Shown here piece by piece: positions 6,772 to 12,709 of a stretch of DNA of 12,709 nucleotides; positions within the stretch are counted from its first letter, which is position 1, and every line of letters begins with the position of its first letter. The stretch is from JBBRTJ01 sp038244535 (GTDB taxonomy: Bacteria; Actinomycetota; Acidimicrobiia; Acidimicrobiales; Ilumatobacteraceae), in assembly GCA_038244535.1 (NCBI GenBank), contig JBBRTJ010000104.1:1-12709 (forward strand), given 5' to 3'. The notes beneath the pieces are model-generated. The model ran no database searches. It was not told the DNA's origin and saw only the letters and a list, made by a program, of their open reading frames with translations. Position numbers and translations under genes: made by a program.

Positions 6772-7575
6772 ATGGGCCTCACCCTCACCCCCGGCCAGTT
6801 CGACCTGGTCTACAACTCGTTCTCGTTCGTCATCGCATCCATGGGCGCGGCGTTCATCTTCTTCCTCCTGGCGAGGTCCCGGGTGGCGCCACGCCACCGG
6901 ATGGCAGTGACCTTGTCGACCCTGGTCGTCGGGATCGCGGGCTACCACTACGTACGCATCTTCAACTCGTTCTCGGACGCATTCACGTTCGTCGACGGCA
7001 GGTACGTGCAGCAAGGGGCCCCGTTCAACGAGGGCTACCGCTACGTCGACTGGCTGCTGACCGTGCCCCTGCTGCTCGCAGAACTGGTCGTGGTGTTGAA
7101 ACTGGCCAAGAGCACCACCAGGAGCCTGCTGGTCAGACTCACCATCGCTGCGATCGCCATGATCGCGCTCGGCTGGCCAGGAGAGCTGTCGGCCGCCGAC
7201 TCGGCGGCTCGCACCGTCTGGGGCATCGCCTCCACGATCCCGTTCCTCTACATCCTGTTCGTGCTCTTCATCGAGCTCGGCAAGTCGCTGGACCGTCAGA
7301 GCCCGACCGTGCGCAAGATGATCGACGGACTGCGATACATCGTGCTGGCAACCTGGGGCATCTACCCACTGGCCTACCTCGCACCCTCGCTCATCAACAA
7401 CGAGGCGACCGCCGAGGTCGTCCGCCAGGTCGGCTACTCGATCGGCGACGTGATCGCCAAGCCGGTCTTCGGCCTGATCATCCTCGCCATCGCCCTGTCG
7501 AAGTCCCGTGACGATGGCTATGCACCCGCCATCGACCAGGCCCCCGACGGCGCCCGCGAGCTCGTCGACGGCTGA
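6772..7575 (+). CDS. Light-driven proton-pump rhodopsin (xanthorhodopsin/actinorhodopsin-like)
   Basis: This 267-residue seven-helix retinal protein should export protons in light at the cytoplasmic membrane. Helix C reads RYVDWLLTVPLLLAE, giving R90, proton acceptor D93, T97 and donor E104 (a DTE motif, as in proteorhodopsin). H59 in GYHYVRIF fits the His that pairs with the acceptor in proteorhodopsins. L101 sits at the tuning position and predicts green absorption. Helix G has D226 and the Schiff-base K230 (GDVIAKPVFG). In helix E, VWGIASTIPFLY puts G151 where bacteriorhodopsin has Trp138; a glycine here opens the carotenoid fenestration in xanthorhodopsin. AAAGGA five bases upstream fixes the ATG. 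No retinal or carotenoid synthesis gene is in the window. The gene diverges from the B12-type regulator and ends before a strong hairpin. Confidence 0.96.
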   Translation: MGLTLTPGQFDLVYNSFSFVIASMGAAFIFFLLARSRVAPRHRMAVTLSTLVVGIAGYHYVRIFNSFSDAFTFVDGRYVQQGAPFNEGYRYVDWLLTVPLLLAELVVVLKLAKSTTRSLLVRLTIAAIAMIALGWPGELSAADSAARTVWGIASTIPFLYILFVLFIELGKSLDRQSPTVRKMIDGLRYIVLATWGIYPLAYLAPSLINNEATAEVVRQVGYSIGDVIAKPVFGLIILAIALSKSRDDGYAPAIDQAPDGARELVDG

Positions 7576-7590
7576 CGTCCGAGCCACCGC

Positions 7591-7627
7591 TGCCCCGGCA
7601 TCCGACCTCCCAGCGGGTGCCGGGGCA
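7591..7627 (+). terminator. Hairpin after the rhodopsin gene
   Basis: TGCCCCGGCA (7591-7600) and TGCCGGGGCA (7618-7627) are perfect 10-bp arms around a 17-nt loop, starting 15 bp after the rhodopsin stop. The GC-rich stem without a clear T tract fits an actinobacterial terminator. Confidence 0.65.
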
Positions 7628-7946
7628 TCAAGCCGAACCCGCCATCGATGTTCGGTGCATCGACGCGTGGCGCGATCCGCTCCGTCGAGCCGGTGGTCTC
7701 TGCCGCAATCGGCGGGCCGATGAACGCGGCCACGACCAGCACCTCGGGGCCGAGGACCTCGCCAACCGGCACGTGTCGGCCGAGTCGTTGGAACGGCTTG
7801 GCGCCCTGGCCGCCGATCTGGCCTCGGGCGGGGGGAACGCATGAGCGAGGATGAACCGTTCGCCTCCGATGGAACCGGCGATCGCGCACCGTCCCCACGG
7901 TGTTCGCGGCAACTGCCGCTTTCGCCCATCGTAGAAAGGGACATCA
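7628..7946. other. Region without a confident gene
   Basis: About 320 bp lie between the rhodopsin terminator and the redoxin. One weak plus-strand frame (GTG 7617 to TGA 7842-7844, 75 codons) ends with a helix-like segment, ANRHVSAESLERLGALAADL, with good GC3. Its start lies inside the terminator stem and has no ribosome-binding site. Its stop overlaps (ATGA) a second short frame, 7841-7969, beginning MSEDEPFASDGTGDR and running into the redoxin start. These may be remnants of a small operon or chance frames. I recognise no family. Confidence 0.3.
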
Positions 7947-8477
7947 ATGAACACACTCGCCGTCGGTGACGCTCTCCCCGACCTCGCGTTCGTCGACGCG
8001 GACGGACAGCCCTGGCGCCTCCGCGACCACCTCGGTCGGCCCCTCGTGCTGATCTTGCACCGGCACCTCGCTTGACTGCCCTGCCAAGAGCACGTGCTCG
8101 CGGTCCGCGACCACCTCGACCAGTTCGGTGACGCCACCATTGCCGTCATCACCTTCACCGATCCTGCCCGCCTCGCCGCCTATCGCGATCACCTCGACCT
8201 TCCGTTCCCGGTCCTCACTGACCCCGACCGTGCCCTGTACCGGGCCGTCGGCGCCGAGCGCGGCACCAACCGCCAGATCTGGTCGCTCGGCACCATCCGC
8301 ACCTACACCCGGCTGCTCCGAAAGGGACGCCGGCTCCACCGACCGACCGAGGACATCCACCAACTCGGTGCCGACGTCGTCGCCGACAGCACCGGGCGGA
8401 TCACCTACCTCGTACTCCCACCGACACCCGACGCTCGGCCGCCAATCGAAGAACTGATCAGAGCGGCGCAGGAGTAA
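7947..8477 (+). CDS. Candidate selenoprotein: AhpC/TSA-type thioredoxin-fold redoxin with in-frame UGA
   Basis: Read through TGA at 8073-8075, this is one continuous 176-residue thioredoxin-fold protein. It opens with MNTLAVGDALPDLAFVDADG and the strand RPLVLILHRH. Next comes LA-U43-LPC46-QEH at the redox-active loop, then ITFTD, LPFPVLTDPDRALYRAVG, and a C-terminal strand after GRITYLV. The TGA replaces exactly the first Cys of a CxxC motif, in a peroxiredoxin-like (SelL-related) family where Cys/Sec exchange is known. A predicted SECIS hairpin follows (8094-8114). GAAAGGGA about six bases before the ATG supports the start. Without readthrough the product would be a useless 42-residue peptide, while the downstream frame keeps strong GC3 and family features. 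Alternatives are a recent nonsense mutation or a base-call error. Likely role: thiol/peroxide redox chemistry in the cytosol, substrate unknown. Confidence 0.72.
8094..8114 (+). promoter_or_regulatory. Putative bacterial SECIS hairpin
   Basis: GUG (8094-8096) pairs with CAC (8112-8114). After one C-C mismatch, UCGCG (8098-8102) pairs with CGCGA (8106-8110). The loop is GUC (8103-8105), giving eight base pairs in 21 nt. The loop begins 27 nt after the UGA, inside the roughly 16-37 nt window known for bacterial SECIS elements, and has G at its first position as SelB recognition usually needs. The loop region reads GGUC, as in the E. coli fdhF element. It lies within coding sequence, which is normal for bacteria. 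Confidence 0.55.
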
Positions 8478-8606
8478 CTCGACGGTCCCCGGTCGATTCG
8501 CCCTGGTTCGACACTCATTCGACAGCCCCGTCAGTCCGGAGCTCCCGGTGCTGCTCGTGTTTCGAGTTGCCGCACCGTGGGTACGGCGACAAGAAGGAGG
8601 TCGACC

Positions 8607-8903
8607 ATGGGACGCAACGACTGGAACGATCACATGGGCGGCGGATGGTGGTGGATCCCAATGATGATCATGATGATCGTCGTCGTCGGGGGCCTCGTCT
8701 GGCTCGGCGTGACGCTCATCAGGCACAGCAACCACACGTCACACCTGGCCGCACATGGTCCGATGGGGGCACCAGTCGGTGTCGCATCGCCGCGGATGTC
8801 GACACCCCACGAGATCCTCGCCGAGCGCCTCGCTCGGGGTGAGATCGAACCCGACGACTACCGCCAGCGGCTCGCGGCGCTGAAGCCACCGACCGGCAGT
8901 TGA
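8607..8903 (+). CDS. Small SHOCT-domain membrane protein
   Basis: This 98-residue protein has a short Gly/Trp-rich N-terminus and one hydrophobic segment at about 14-38 (WWWIPMMIMMIVVVGGLVWLG). A His/Met-containing linker (RHSNHTSHLAAHGPMG) follows. At 66-92 is a SHOCT motif, TPHEILAERLARGEIEPDDY. SHOCT proteins are common in actinobacteria, often next to membrane or metal-transport genes, and mostly lack a known function. The ATG at 8607 is fixed by a near-perfect AAGGAGG at 8594-8600, six bases upstream; an in-frame GTG at 8577 is unlikely. The gene sits 91 bp before the copper ATPase. The His/Met-rich linker would suit weak metal binding, which is inference only. It may share a transcript with the upstream redoxin (129-bp gap). 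Confidence 0.85.
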   Translation: MGRNDWNDHMGGGWWWIPMMIMMIVVVGGLVWLGVTLIRHSNHTSHLAAHGPMGAPVGVASPRMSTPHEILAERLARGEIEPDDYRQRLAALKPPTGS

Positions 8904-8958
8904 CGATCACCGGCGCCTCGGCGAGCTCGACCGCCGCGCGTGCACGATCGTTTACCTC

Positions 8959-8987
8959 TCGACTTTGGTACCCCCGGGGGGTATAAT
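8959..8987 (+). promoter_or_regulatory. copB promoter with CsoR-like operator
   Basis: TCGACT (8959-8964), a 17-bp spacer and a perfect TATAAT (8982-8987) form a sigma-70-type promoter. The spacer holds TACCCCC (8969-8975) and GGGGGTA (8977-8983), 7-bp arms about one central G, overlapping the -10. C-tract/G-tract palindromes flanked by TA are typical CsoR-family (Cu(I)-responsive repressor) operators. The ATG at 8995 starts seven bases after the -10, where transcription should begin, so the mRNA is probably leaderless. Confidence 0.7.
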
Positions 8988-8994
8988 GGAGCCC

Positions 8995-11124
8995 ATGACC
9001 GAGCACGCTCACCTTGAGCCCGTCAGCACGACCGTGACGGCCGACCCGCCCCCTGACACGACTCCTGCAACAGCGCATCCAACGACCCCCGACCGCGGCG
9101 CGATGGCAGGTGGTCACGGAGCGCACGCCGAGCATCCAGGCCATGACAAGCATGCCGGGCACGACCCGCTGGTGTTCCGCCGACGGTTCTGGCTGACGCT
9201 GGCTGTGTCGATCCCGGTGGTCGCGACGAGCGGGATGTTCATGGACTGGTTCGGCTACCACCTGAGCGGGGTGGGCTGGGTCGGTCCGGTGCTTGGTTCG
9301 TTCGTGTTCATCTGGGGCGGTTGGCCGTTCCTGAAAGGTGCGGTCAGCGAGCTCCGCGACCGGGCGCCTGGGATGATGCTGCTGATCGCGATGGCGATCA
9401 CCGTGGCGTGGTCGTCGTCGATGGCGTCCAGCCTCGGCTGGTTCGATCTCGAGTTCTGGTGGGAGCTCGCGGCGCTGGTCACGATCATGCTGCTCGGCCA
9501 CTGGCAGGAGATGAAGGCGATCGGTCAGGCCCGCGGTGCGCTCGCCGCGCTGGCCGCTCTGCTCCCCGACGAAGCCGAGGTGCTCGACGGCGATCAGCCG
9601 CGCACGGTCACGATCGCCGACCTCGTTGCCGGTCAGCTGGTGCTGGTCCGAGCGGGTGGTCGGGTCCCGGCCGACGGGACGATCGAGTCCGGTGAGGCAG
9701 AGCTCGACGAGTCGATGATCACCGGCGAATCCCGTGCCGTCGCCAAAGGGCCCGGCGATGCGGTCGTCGCGGGAACGGTGTCGACCGATTCGTCGATCCG
9801 TGTCCGGGTCACAGCGGTAGGCGACGACACGGCTCTGGCCGGCATCCAACGTCTCGTTGCCGAGGCGCAGGCCTCGAACAGTCGGGCCCAGGTGCTCGCC
9901 GACCGGTTCGCCGGATGGTTGTTCTACGTCGCGACCGGCTCGGCGGTCCTCACGTTCATCGCCTGGTCGCTGGCTGGGAACACCAGACAGGCCGTGACGA
10001 GCACCGTCACCGTGCTGGTGGTCGCCTGCCCCCACGCGCTTGGCCTTGCGATCCCGCTCGTCATCTCGCTGTCCACCGCCGTCGCGGCACGCAACGGGAT
10101 CCTCGTCAAGGACCGCCTGGCGCTGGAACGGATGCGAACCATCACGGCCGTGCTGTTCGACAAGACCGGCACCCTCACCCGCGGACAACACGTCGTCACC
10201 GGCGTCGCCGGCGCCAGCATCGAGCCCGACGAAGTCCTCAGGCTCGCTGGAGGCGTCGAGACCGACAGCGAGCACCCACTCGCCAGGGCGATCGTGAACG
10301 CAGCCCGCGCGCGCGGCGATGTCGCCGAGGCCACCGACTTCACGGCAATCACCGGGCGAGGTGTCGAGGCGACCATCGACGGCCGCCGCTACGCGGTCGG
10401 CGGGCCGGTGCTGCTGCGCGAACGATCCCTCGACATCCCCGAAGCGATCCGCGCCGACATCGACACATGGACCACCCGCGGCGCCGCTGTGCTCCACCTC
10501 GTGCGTGACGGTGAGATCATCGGCGCGCTGGCGCTCGAAGACGAGGTCCGCCCCGAGGCCCGCCAGGCCGTCGCCGATCTCCACACGGCCGGCATCAAAC
10601 GCGTGGTGATGATTACCGGTGACGCCCGCCAGGTCGCCGACGCCGTCGCGGCCGACCTCGGCATCGACGAGGTCTTCGCCGAGGTGCTGCCCGAGGACAA
10701 AGGGCTCAAGGTCGCCGAACTGCAGTCGCGCGGCTACCGGGTGGCGATGGTCGGCGACGGTGTCAACGACGCACCGGCACTCGCCCGCGCCGACGTCGGC
10801 CTGGCGATCGGCGCGGGCACCGACGTCGCGATCGAATCGGCCGGTGTCGTGCTCGCCGGCAACGACCCTCGCTCGGTCATCGGCGTGATCCGCCTGTCGA
10901 AGGCGTCTTACCGCAAGATGCGCCAGAACCTCGCCTGGGCCGCCGGATACAACCTCGCCGCGATCCCCCTCGCCGCGGGGGCGTTCGCGTTCGCCGGCAT
11001 CACGCTCGCCCCCGCCATCGGAGCGATCATGATGAGCCTGTCAACCATCATCGTCGCCCTCAACGCCCAACTCCTGCGAGGCCTCGACCTGACCCCCAGC
11101 CAGGTCGCGGACGACCCGCGCTGA
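8995..11124 (+). CDS. copB: Copper-type P1B-3 ATPase (CPH motif)
   Basis: This 709-residue membrane ATPase should export copper, or related soft metals, from the cytoplasm using ATP. The N-terminus lacks a CxxC HMA domain and has a His-rich segment instead (GGHGAHAEHPGHDKHAGH, about 39-56), as in CopB enzymes. The actuator domain has TGES (243-246). The metal-site helix has CPH (345-347) rather than CPC, defining subgroup P1B-3. The phosphorylation site is DKTGT with D389, the nucleotide domain has SEHPLA (425-430), and the hinge is GDGVND (587-592). GYN (651-653) and MSLSTIIVALNA (680-691) in the last helices match the subgroup. The start is set at ATG 8995 because an upstream in-frame ATG at 8986 overlaps the TATAAT box. 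The CsoR-like operator predicts copper induction. No csoR or copZ is in the window. Confidence 0.93.
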   Translation: MTEHAHLEPVSTTVTADPPPDTTPATAHPTTPDRGAMAGGHGAHAEHPGHDKHAGHDPLVFRRRFWLTLAVSIPVVATSGMFMDWFGYHLSGVGWVGPVLGSFVFIWGGWPFLKGAVSELRDRAPGMMLLIAMAITVAWSSSMASSLGWFDLEFWWELAALVTIMLLGHWQEMKAIGQARGALAALAALLPDEAEVLDGDQPRTVTIADLVAGQLVLVRAGGRVPADGTIESGEAELDESMITGESRAVAKGPGDAVVAGTVSTDSSIRVRVTAVGDDTALAGIQRLVAEAQASNSRAQVLADRFAGWLFYVATGSAVLTFIAWSLAGNTRQAVTSTVTVLVVACPHALGLAIPLVISLSTAVAARNGILVKDRLALERMRTITAVLFDKTGTLTRGQHVVTGVAGASIEPDEVLRLAGGVETDSEHPLARAIVNAARARGDVAEATDFTAITGRGVEATIDGRRYAVGGPVLLRERSLDIPEAIRADIDTWTTRGAAVLHLVRDGEIIGALALEDEVRPEARQAVADLHTAGIKRVVMITGDARQVADAVAADLGIDEVFAEVLPEDKGLKVAELQSRGYRVAMVGDGVNDAPALARADVGLAIGAGTDVAIESAGVVLAGNDPRSVIGVIRLSKASYRKMRQNLAWAAGYNLAAIPLAAGAFAFAGITLAPAIGAIMMSLSTIIVALNAQLLRGLDLTPSQVADDPR

Positions 11125-11135
11125 CCGACACGACA

Positions 11136-11191
11136 CCACCGACGCCGTCTGGCGATTGCGTACTGCCGACGCCAGCACTGTTGGTCGGTGG
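11136..11191. terminator. Nested inverted repeats between convergent copB and SRPBCC genes
   Basis: The outer arms CCACCGAC (11136-11143) and GTCGGTGG (11184-11191) enclose inner arms CTGGCG (11149-11154) and CGCCAG (11170-11175). All are perfect, and they fill the 81-bp gap between the converging genes. This is probably a bidirectional terminator; there is no T tract. Confidence 0.5.
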
Positions 11192-11205
11192 CCTCCTCGA
11201 GCGAG

Positions 11206-11646
11206 CTACGCCGCTTCCAGCAGGCGCTTCAGCTTGGCGAGGTCCTTGCGGTTGGCGCGTCGCATGGCGAAGGCCAGCATCGGGGTGACGAGGCGGGAGA
11301 ACCCGGTGGGATCACCGCAGTTCTGCAAGGTCATCTCCGTGCGGTCCGGTCCCAACGATCGCCACGTATAGGTGGTCTGCATCGGGAACGGGCCCTGGCT
11401 CGTGCGCATGACCAGCCGTTCGCTCGCCACGAGCTCGATGATCTCGTAGTCGTAGCGCAGCGTGCGGCCAAGGAACCGGGCCTCGAACGCGACGACGGAC
11501 CCGACCTTCAACGACGGTGCCGTCCTCCACTCGATGCGAGCGATGTTCTCGTACCACTCGGGCGCGTTCGTCGGATCGGCTGCGAATCCGGCGACGACGG
11601 CGACGGGCCGCTCGATGACCGTGCGCGTCTCGACATCGACGCTCAT
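11206..11646 (-). CDS. SRPBCC-fold (START/polyketide-cyclase-like) protein
   Basis: This 146-residue protein with the helix-grip fold should bind a hydrophobic ligand in a cavity; no ligand can be named. It begins with a strand and IERPVAVVAGFAADPTNAPEWYENI, the usual SRPBCC helix with Asp-x-x-x-x-x-x-Trp. Beta strands follow (KVGSVVAFEARFLGR, YDYEIIELVASERLVMRT), then TTYTWRSLGPDRTEMTLQN, and a long basic C-terminal helix (RRANRKDLAKLKRLLE). The length is normal for the family. The ATG at 11646 overlaps the stop of the upstream TfoX-like remnant as ATGA, suggesting former translational coupling. A GTG at 11652 would add two residues. The two genes were probably one operon. Confidence 0.85.
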   Translation of the reverse strand: MSVDVETRTVIERPVAVVAGFAADPTNAPEWYENIARIEWRTAPSLKVGSVVAFEARFLGRTLRYDYEIIELVASERLVMRTSQGPFPMQTTYTWRSLGPDRTEMTLQNCGDPTGFSRLVTPMLAFAMRRANRKDLAKLKRLLEAA

Positions 11647-11863
11647 GGCCACGCTCTCGCACCCGGCCGCTTCGTCGGCACCGCCCGGATGGCCGCCGCG
11701 GGCAGCTCGATGCCCATGTCGCCGCCGACCACGTCCATGAACATGTTGCCGTTCACGAACACACCGAGCTCGCCGAGCATGGCCTCACCTCGACGTCAGG
11801 CTCCTCGGGCGCGAGCCGCCGGAACCTTGACCGGTCCGCCTCGGTCGGCCTCAGGATCTCCAT
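11643..11863 (-). pseudogene. TfoX/Sxy N-terminal-domain protein, frameshifted and shortened
   Basis: ATG 11863 follows a good GGGGAGG ribosome-binding site seven bases upstream. It encodes MEILRPTEADRSRFRRLAPE then EPDVEVRP, a typical start of small TfoX_N proteins. At about 11780 homology jumps frame: the next frame from ATG 11780 reads MLGELGVFVNGNMFMDVVGG, the conserved RPMFG..GxFVNGNMF core, and ends at TGA 11643-11645. The frame of the start codon instead stops at 11753. The span is 221 bp, one short of a multiple of three, so loss of a single base between CC and ATG explains it. Compared with relatives of about 110 residues, the C-terminal third (the PMGRPM..YVVLP part) is also missing. 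Family members relate by fold to competence regulator TfoX/Sxy, but the actinobacterial ones lack a known function. A sequencing error could explain the frameshift but not the short end. Confidence 0.75.
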
Positions 11864-12274
11864 CGCAGTTCCTCCCCGTGCGACGACCCCTTCGCGTGGC
11901 CGCACACGACGTCCGTTCAGGCCAGGCTAGATCGTCGCCTGTGGCGCCAGCACTGCGGCGGGCAGCGTCGAGCGAGGCGGTTGCTGACGGCGATGTCGAG
12001 CGCTCATCGGGCGAACCGGACAGGGTGTTCCAGTGTCGCAACCCCTTCCCGCCCGGCAGCGGGGTCGAGGATCCTGCGACCGGCGCGGCGGCTGTCGTCA
12101 CCTTTGCTGGCGTCGCCCGCGGCTTTGTTCGCCGGACGTGGAACGGGCCGTCGATGACGACGAGCGCGTCTGCGGGCGCGGCATCGACCGCCTGTTGTGC
12201 CACGCACGTGCCATCTCGTTGCCTGGACGTCGTCCCTCAGGGACCGAGACCGGCTCGCCGGACATGGCCCCACA
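11864..12274. other. Region without a confident gene, possible coding remnants
   Basis: About 410 bp lie between the AAA+ ATPase stop and the TfoX remnant. On the minus strand one frame (open from about 12203) contains AQQAVDAAPADALVVIDGPF, which has coding-like GC3 and a beta-strand-like segment. A different frame then takes over with ANKAAGDASKGDDSRRAG and LDPAAGREGVATLEHPVRFA. Neither has a ribosome-binding site or a family I recognise. The frame change resembles a decayed gene, but chance frames are common at this GC content. The tfoX promoter should lie near 11880-11950. Confidence 0.3.
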
Positions 12275-12709
12275 TCACACGCGTGAGTGGCGCAGGCTCT
12301 CCTCGGCGAACTCGTCCTGATCAGCGCTGCTCACCGAGGCCGCCGTTCGCTTCAGTGCGCTGAACAGGTCGTCGTTGGTGACCCATCGCGGGTCTTGGCT
12401 GGCCCGAGTCCGGCAGAACGCCAACGCGGCCGCGCGCTGGGCAGCGAGCGCCACGTCTGCGGGCGTGAAGCCGACCGACTCGGCCGCGAGCCGACGAACC
12501 TCGACGTGTCGATGATCGAGTCGCTCAATGGCGGCGAGCCACAGCGCTTCGCGGGCATGCTCATCAGGGGGACCGATGGGGACGATCAGGTCGAATCGCC
12601 CAGGCCGGATCACAGCCGGGTCGATCGCGTCGATGAAGTTGGTCGCGCAAACAAGCAGCCGCCCTGGCTGAGCACGAAACGGTGGAATCGCCTTCAGCAG
12701 CTCGTTCAC
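12275..12709 (-). CDS. AAA+ ATPase, C-terminal half (truncated by window edge)
   Basis: The visible 144 residues are the end of an AAA-type (Cdc48/FtsH-like) ATPase module. NELLKAIPPFRAQPGRLLVC leads to ATNFIDAIDPAVIRPGRFD, the second region of homology, with sensor-1 Asn and the Arg fingers. GPPDEHAREALW begins the lid domain, which includes the sensor-2-like region FTPADVALAAQRAAA. The Walker A and B motifs and the true start lie beyond 12709; the GTG at the edge is just an internal Val codon. No protease domain follows the lid, so it is not FtsH itself. An unfoldase or remodelling ATPase is more likely, with its substrate unknown. The C-terminal tail is acidic and Ser-rich (SSADQDEFAEESLRH). 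Confidence 0.85.
   Translation of the reverse strand: MNELLKAIPPFRAQPGRLLVCATNFIDAIDPAVIRPGRFDLIVPIGPPDEHAREALWLAAIERLDHRHVEVRRLAAESVGFTPADVALAAQRAAALAFCRTRASQDPRWVTNDDLFSALKRTAASVSSADQDEFAEESLRHSRV

Noticed and set aside
6709..7956. 415-residue minus-strand ORF opposite the rhodopsin
   Set aside because: It covers a clear rhodopsin and its promoter in antisense. The composition is low-complexity charged sequence with no family signature or ribosome-binding site.
8088..8099. GAGCACGTGCTC palindrome as the SECIS hairpin
   Set aside because: Its ACGU loop lacks a G in the first two positions and its four-base stem is short. The overlapping 8094-8114 hairpin fits the SECIS rules better. It may be a competing fold.
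8094..8477. GTG 8094 as the start of a 127-residue redoxin
   Set aside because: It would drop the first strands and the whole redox motif of the thioredoxin fold and has no ribosome-binding site. The full frame from 7947 has a good one.
8719..10584. 621-residue minus-strand ORF opposite copB
   Set aside because: It is antisense to the SHOCT and copB genes, whose motifs are unambiguous. Its product is rich in Arg, Asp, Gly and His with no domain, as expected for the shadow frame of a high-GC gene.
1..12709. CRISPR array, tRNA, rRNA, insertion sequence or phage genes
   Set aside because: I saw no regularly spaced repeats, cloverleaf or TTCRA loop, rRNA-like stretch, transposase or terminal inverted repeats.

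Overview
This is high-GC DNA whose coding strands strongly prefer G or C at third codon positions. The gene content (GT20 trehalose synthase, glycogen-debranching-type glucosidase, DTE proton-pumping rhodopsin, TANNNT promoters placed for leaderless transcripts) fits an actinobacterium. An aquatic Acidimicrobiia-type lineage (Ilumatobacter-like) is my best guess, but no rRNA or marker gene is present to prove it.

Left part (1-5731), carbohydrate and stress metabolism. At the left edge a 5' fragment of a universal stress protein gene runs out of frame into a glycine-rich membrane-protein fragment that leaves the window. Next, on the minus strand, is a two-gene operon: otsA (trehalose-6-phosphate synthase) followed by a GT4 glycosyltransferase, with stop and start overlapping by one base. 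Divergent from otsA is a HAD-IIB phosphatase that may supply the missing trehalose-6-phosphate phosphatase step. Convergent with it is a 701-residue amylo-alpha-1,6-glucosidase-type enzyme. Together they suggest interconversion of trehalose and glycogen.

Middle part (5819-7627), light module. A minus-strand regulator joins an excisionase/MerR-type helix-turn-helix to a cobalamin-binding module carrying the W-x9-EH signature of CarH/LitR B12 photoreceptors. It is divergent from a seven-helix rhodopsin with proton-pump residues D93/T97/E104, a green-tuning Leu101, retinal Lys230 and a Gly151 that could open a carotenoid-antenna fenestration. The shared promoter region holds a TCAGnCTGA dyad that also occurs in the otsA/HAD divergent region.

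Right-middle part (7947-11191), redox and metal module. The first gene is a thioredoxin-fold AhpC/TSA-like protein in which an in-frame TGA stands where the first cysteine of a CxxC motif should be. A strong hairpin with a GUC loop begins 27 nt after the TGA. I read it as a candidate selenoprotein with a bacterial SECIS element. It is followed by a small SHOCT membrane protein and a CPH-type (P1B-3, CopB-like) copper ATPase. The ATPase promoter is a TATAAT box placed for a leaderless transcript, with a CsoR-like C/G-tract palindrome in its spacer.

Right flank (11206-12709), minus strand. An SRPBCC protein overlaps the end of a frameshifted, shortened TfoX/Sxy-family pseudogene. About 400 bp without a clear gene follows, and then the C-terminal half of an AAA+ ATPase cut by the window edge. 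Both ends of the window therefore show gene decay, while the central genes are intact apart from the TGA in the redoxin.
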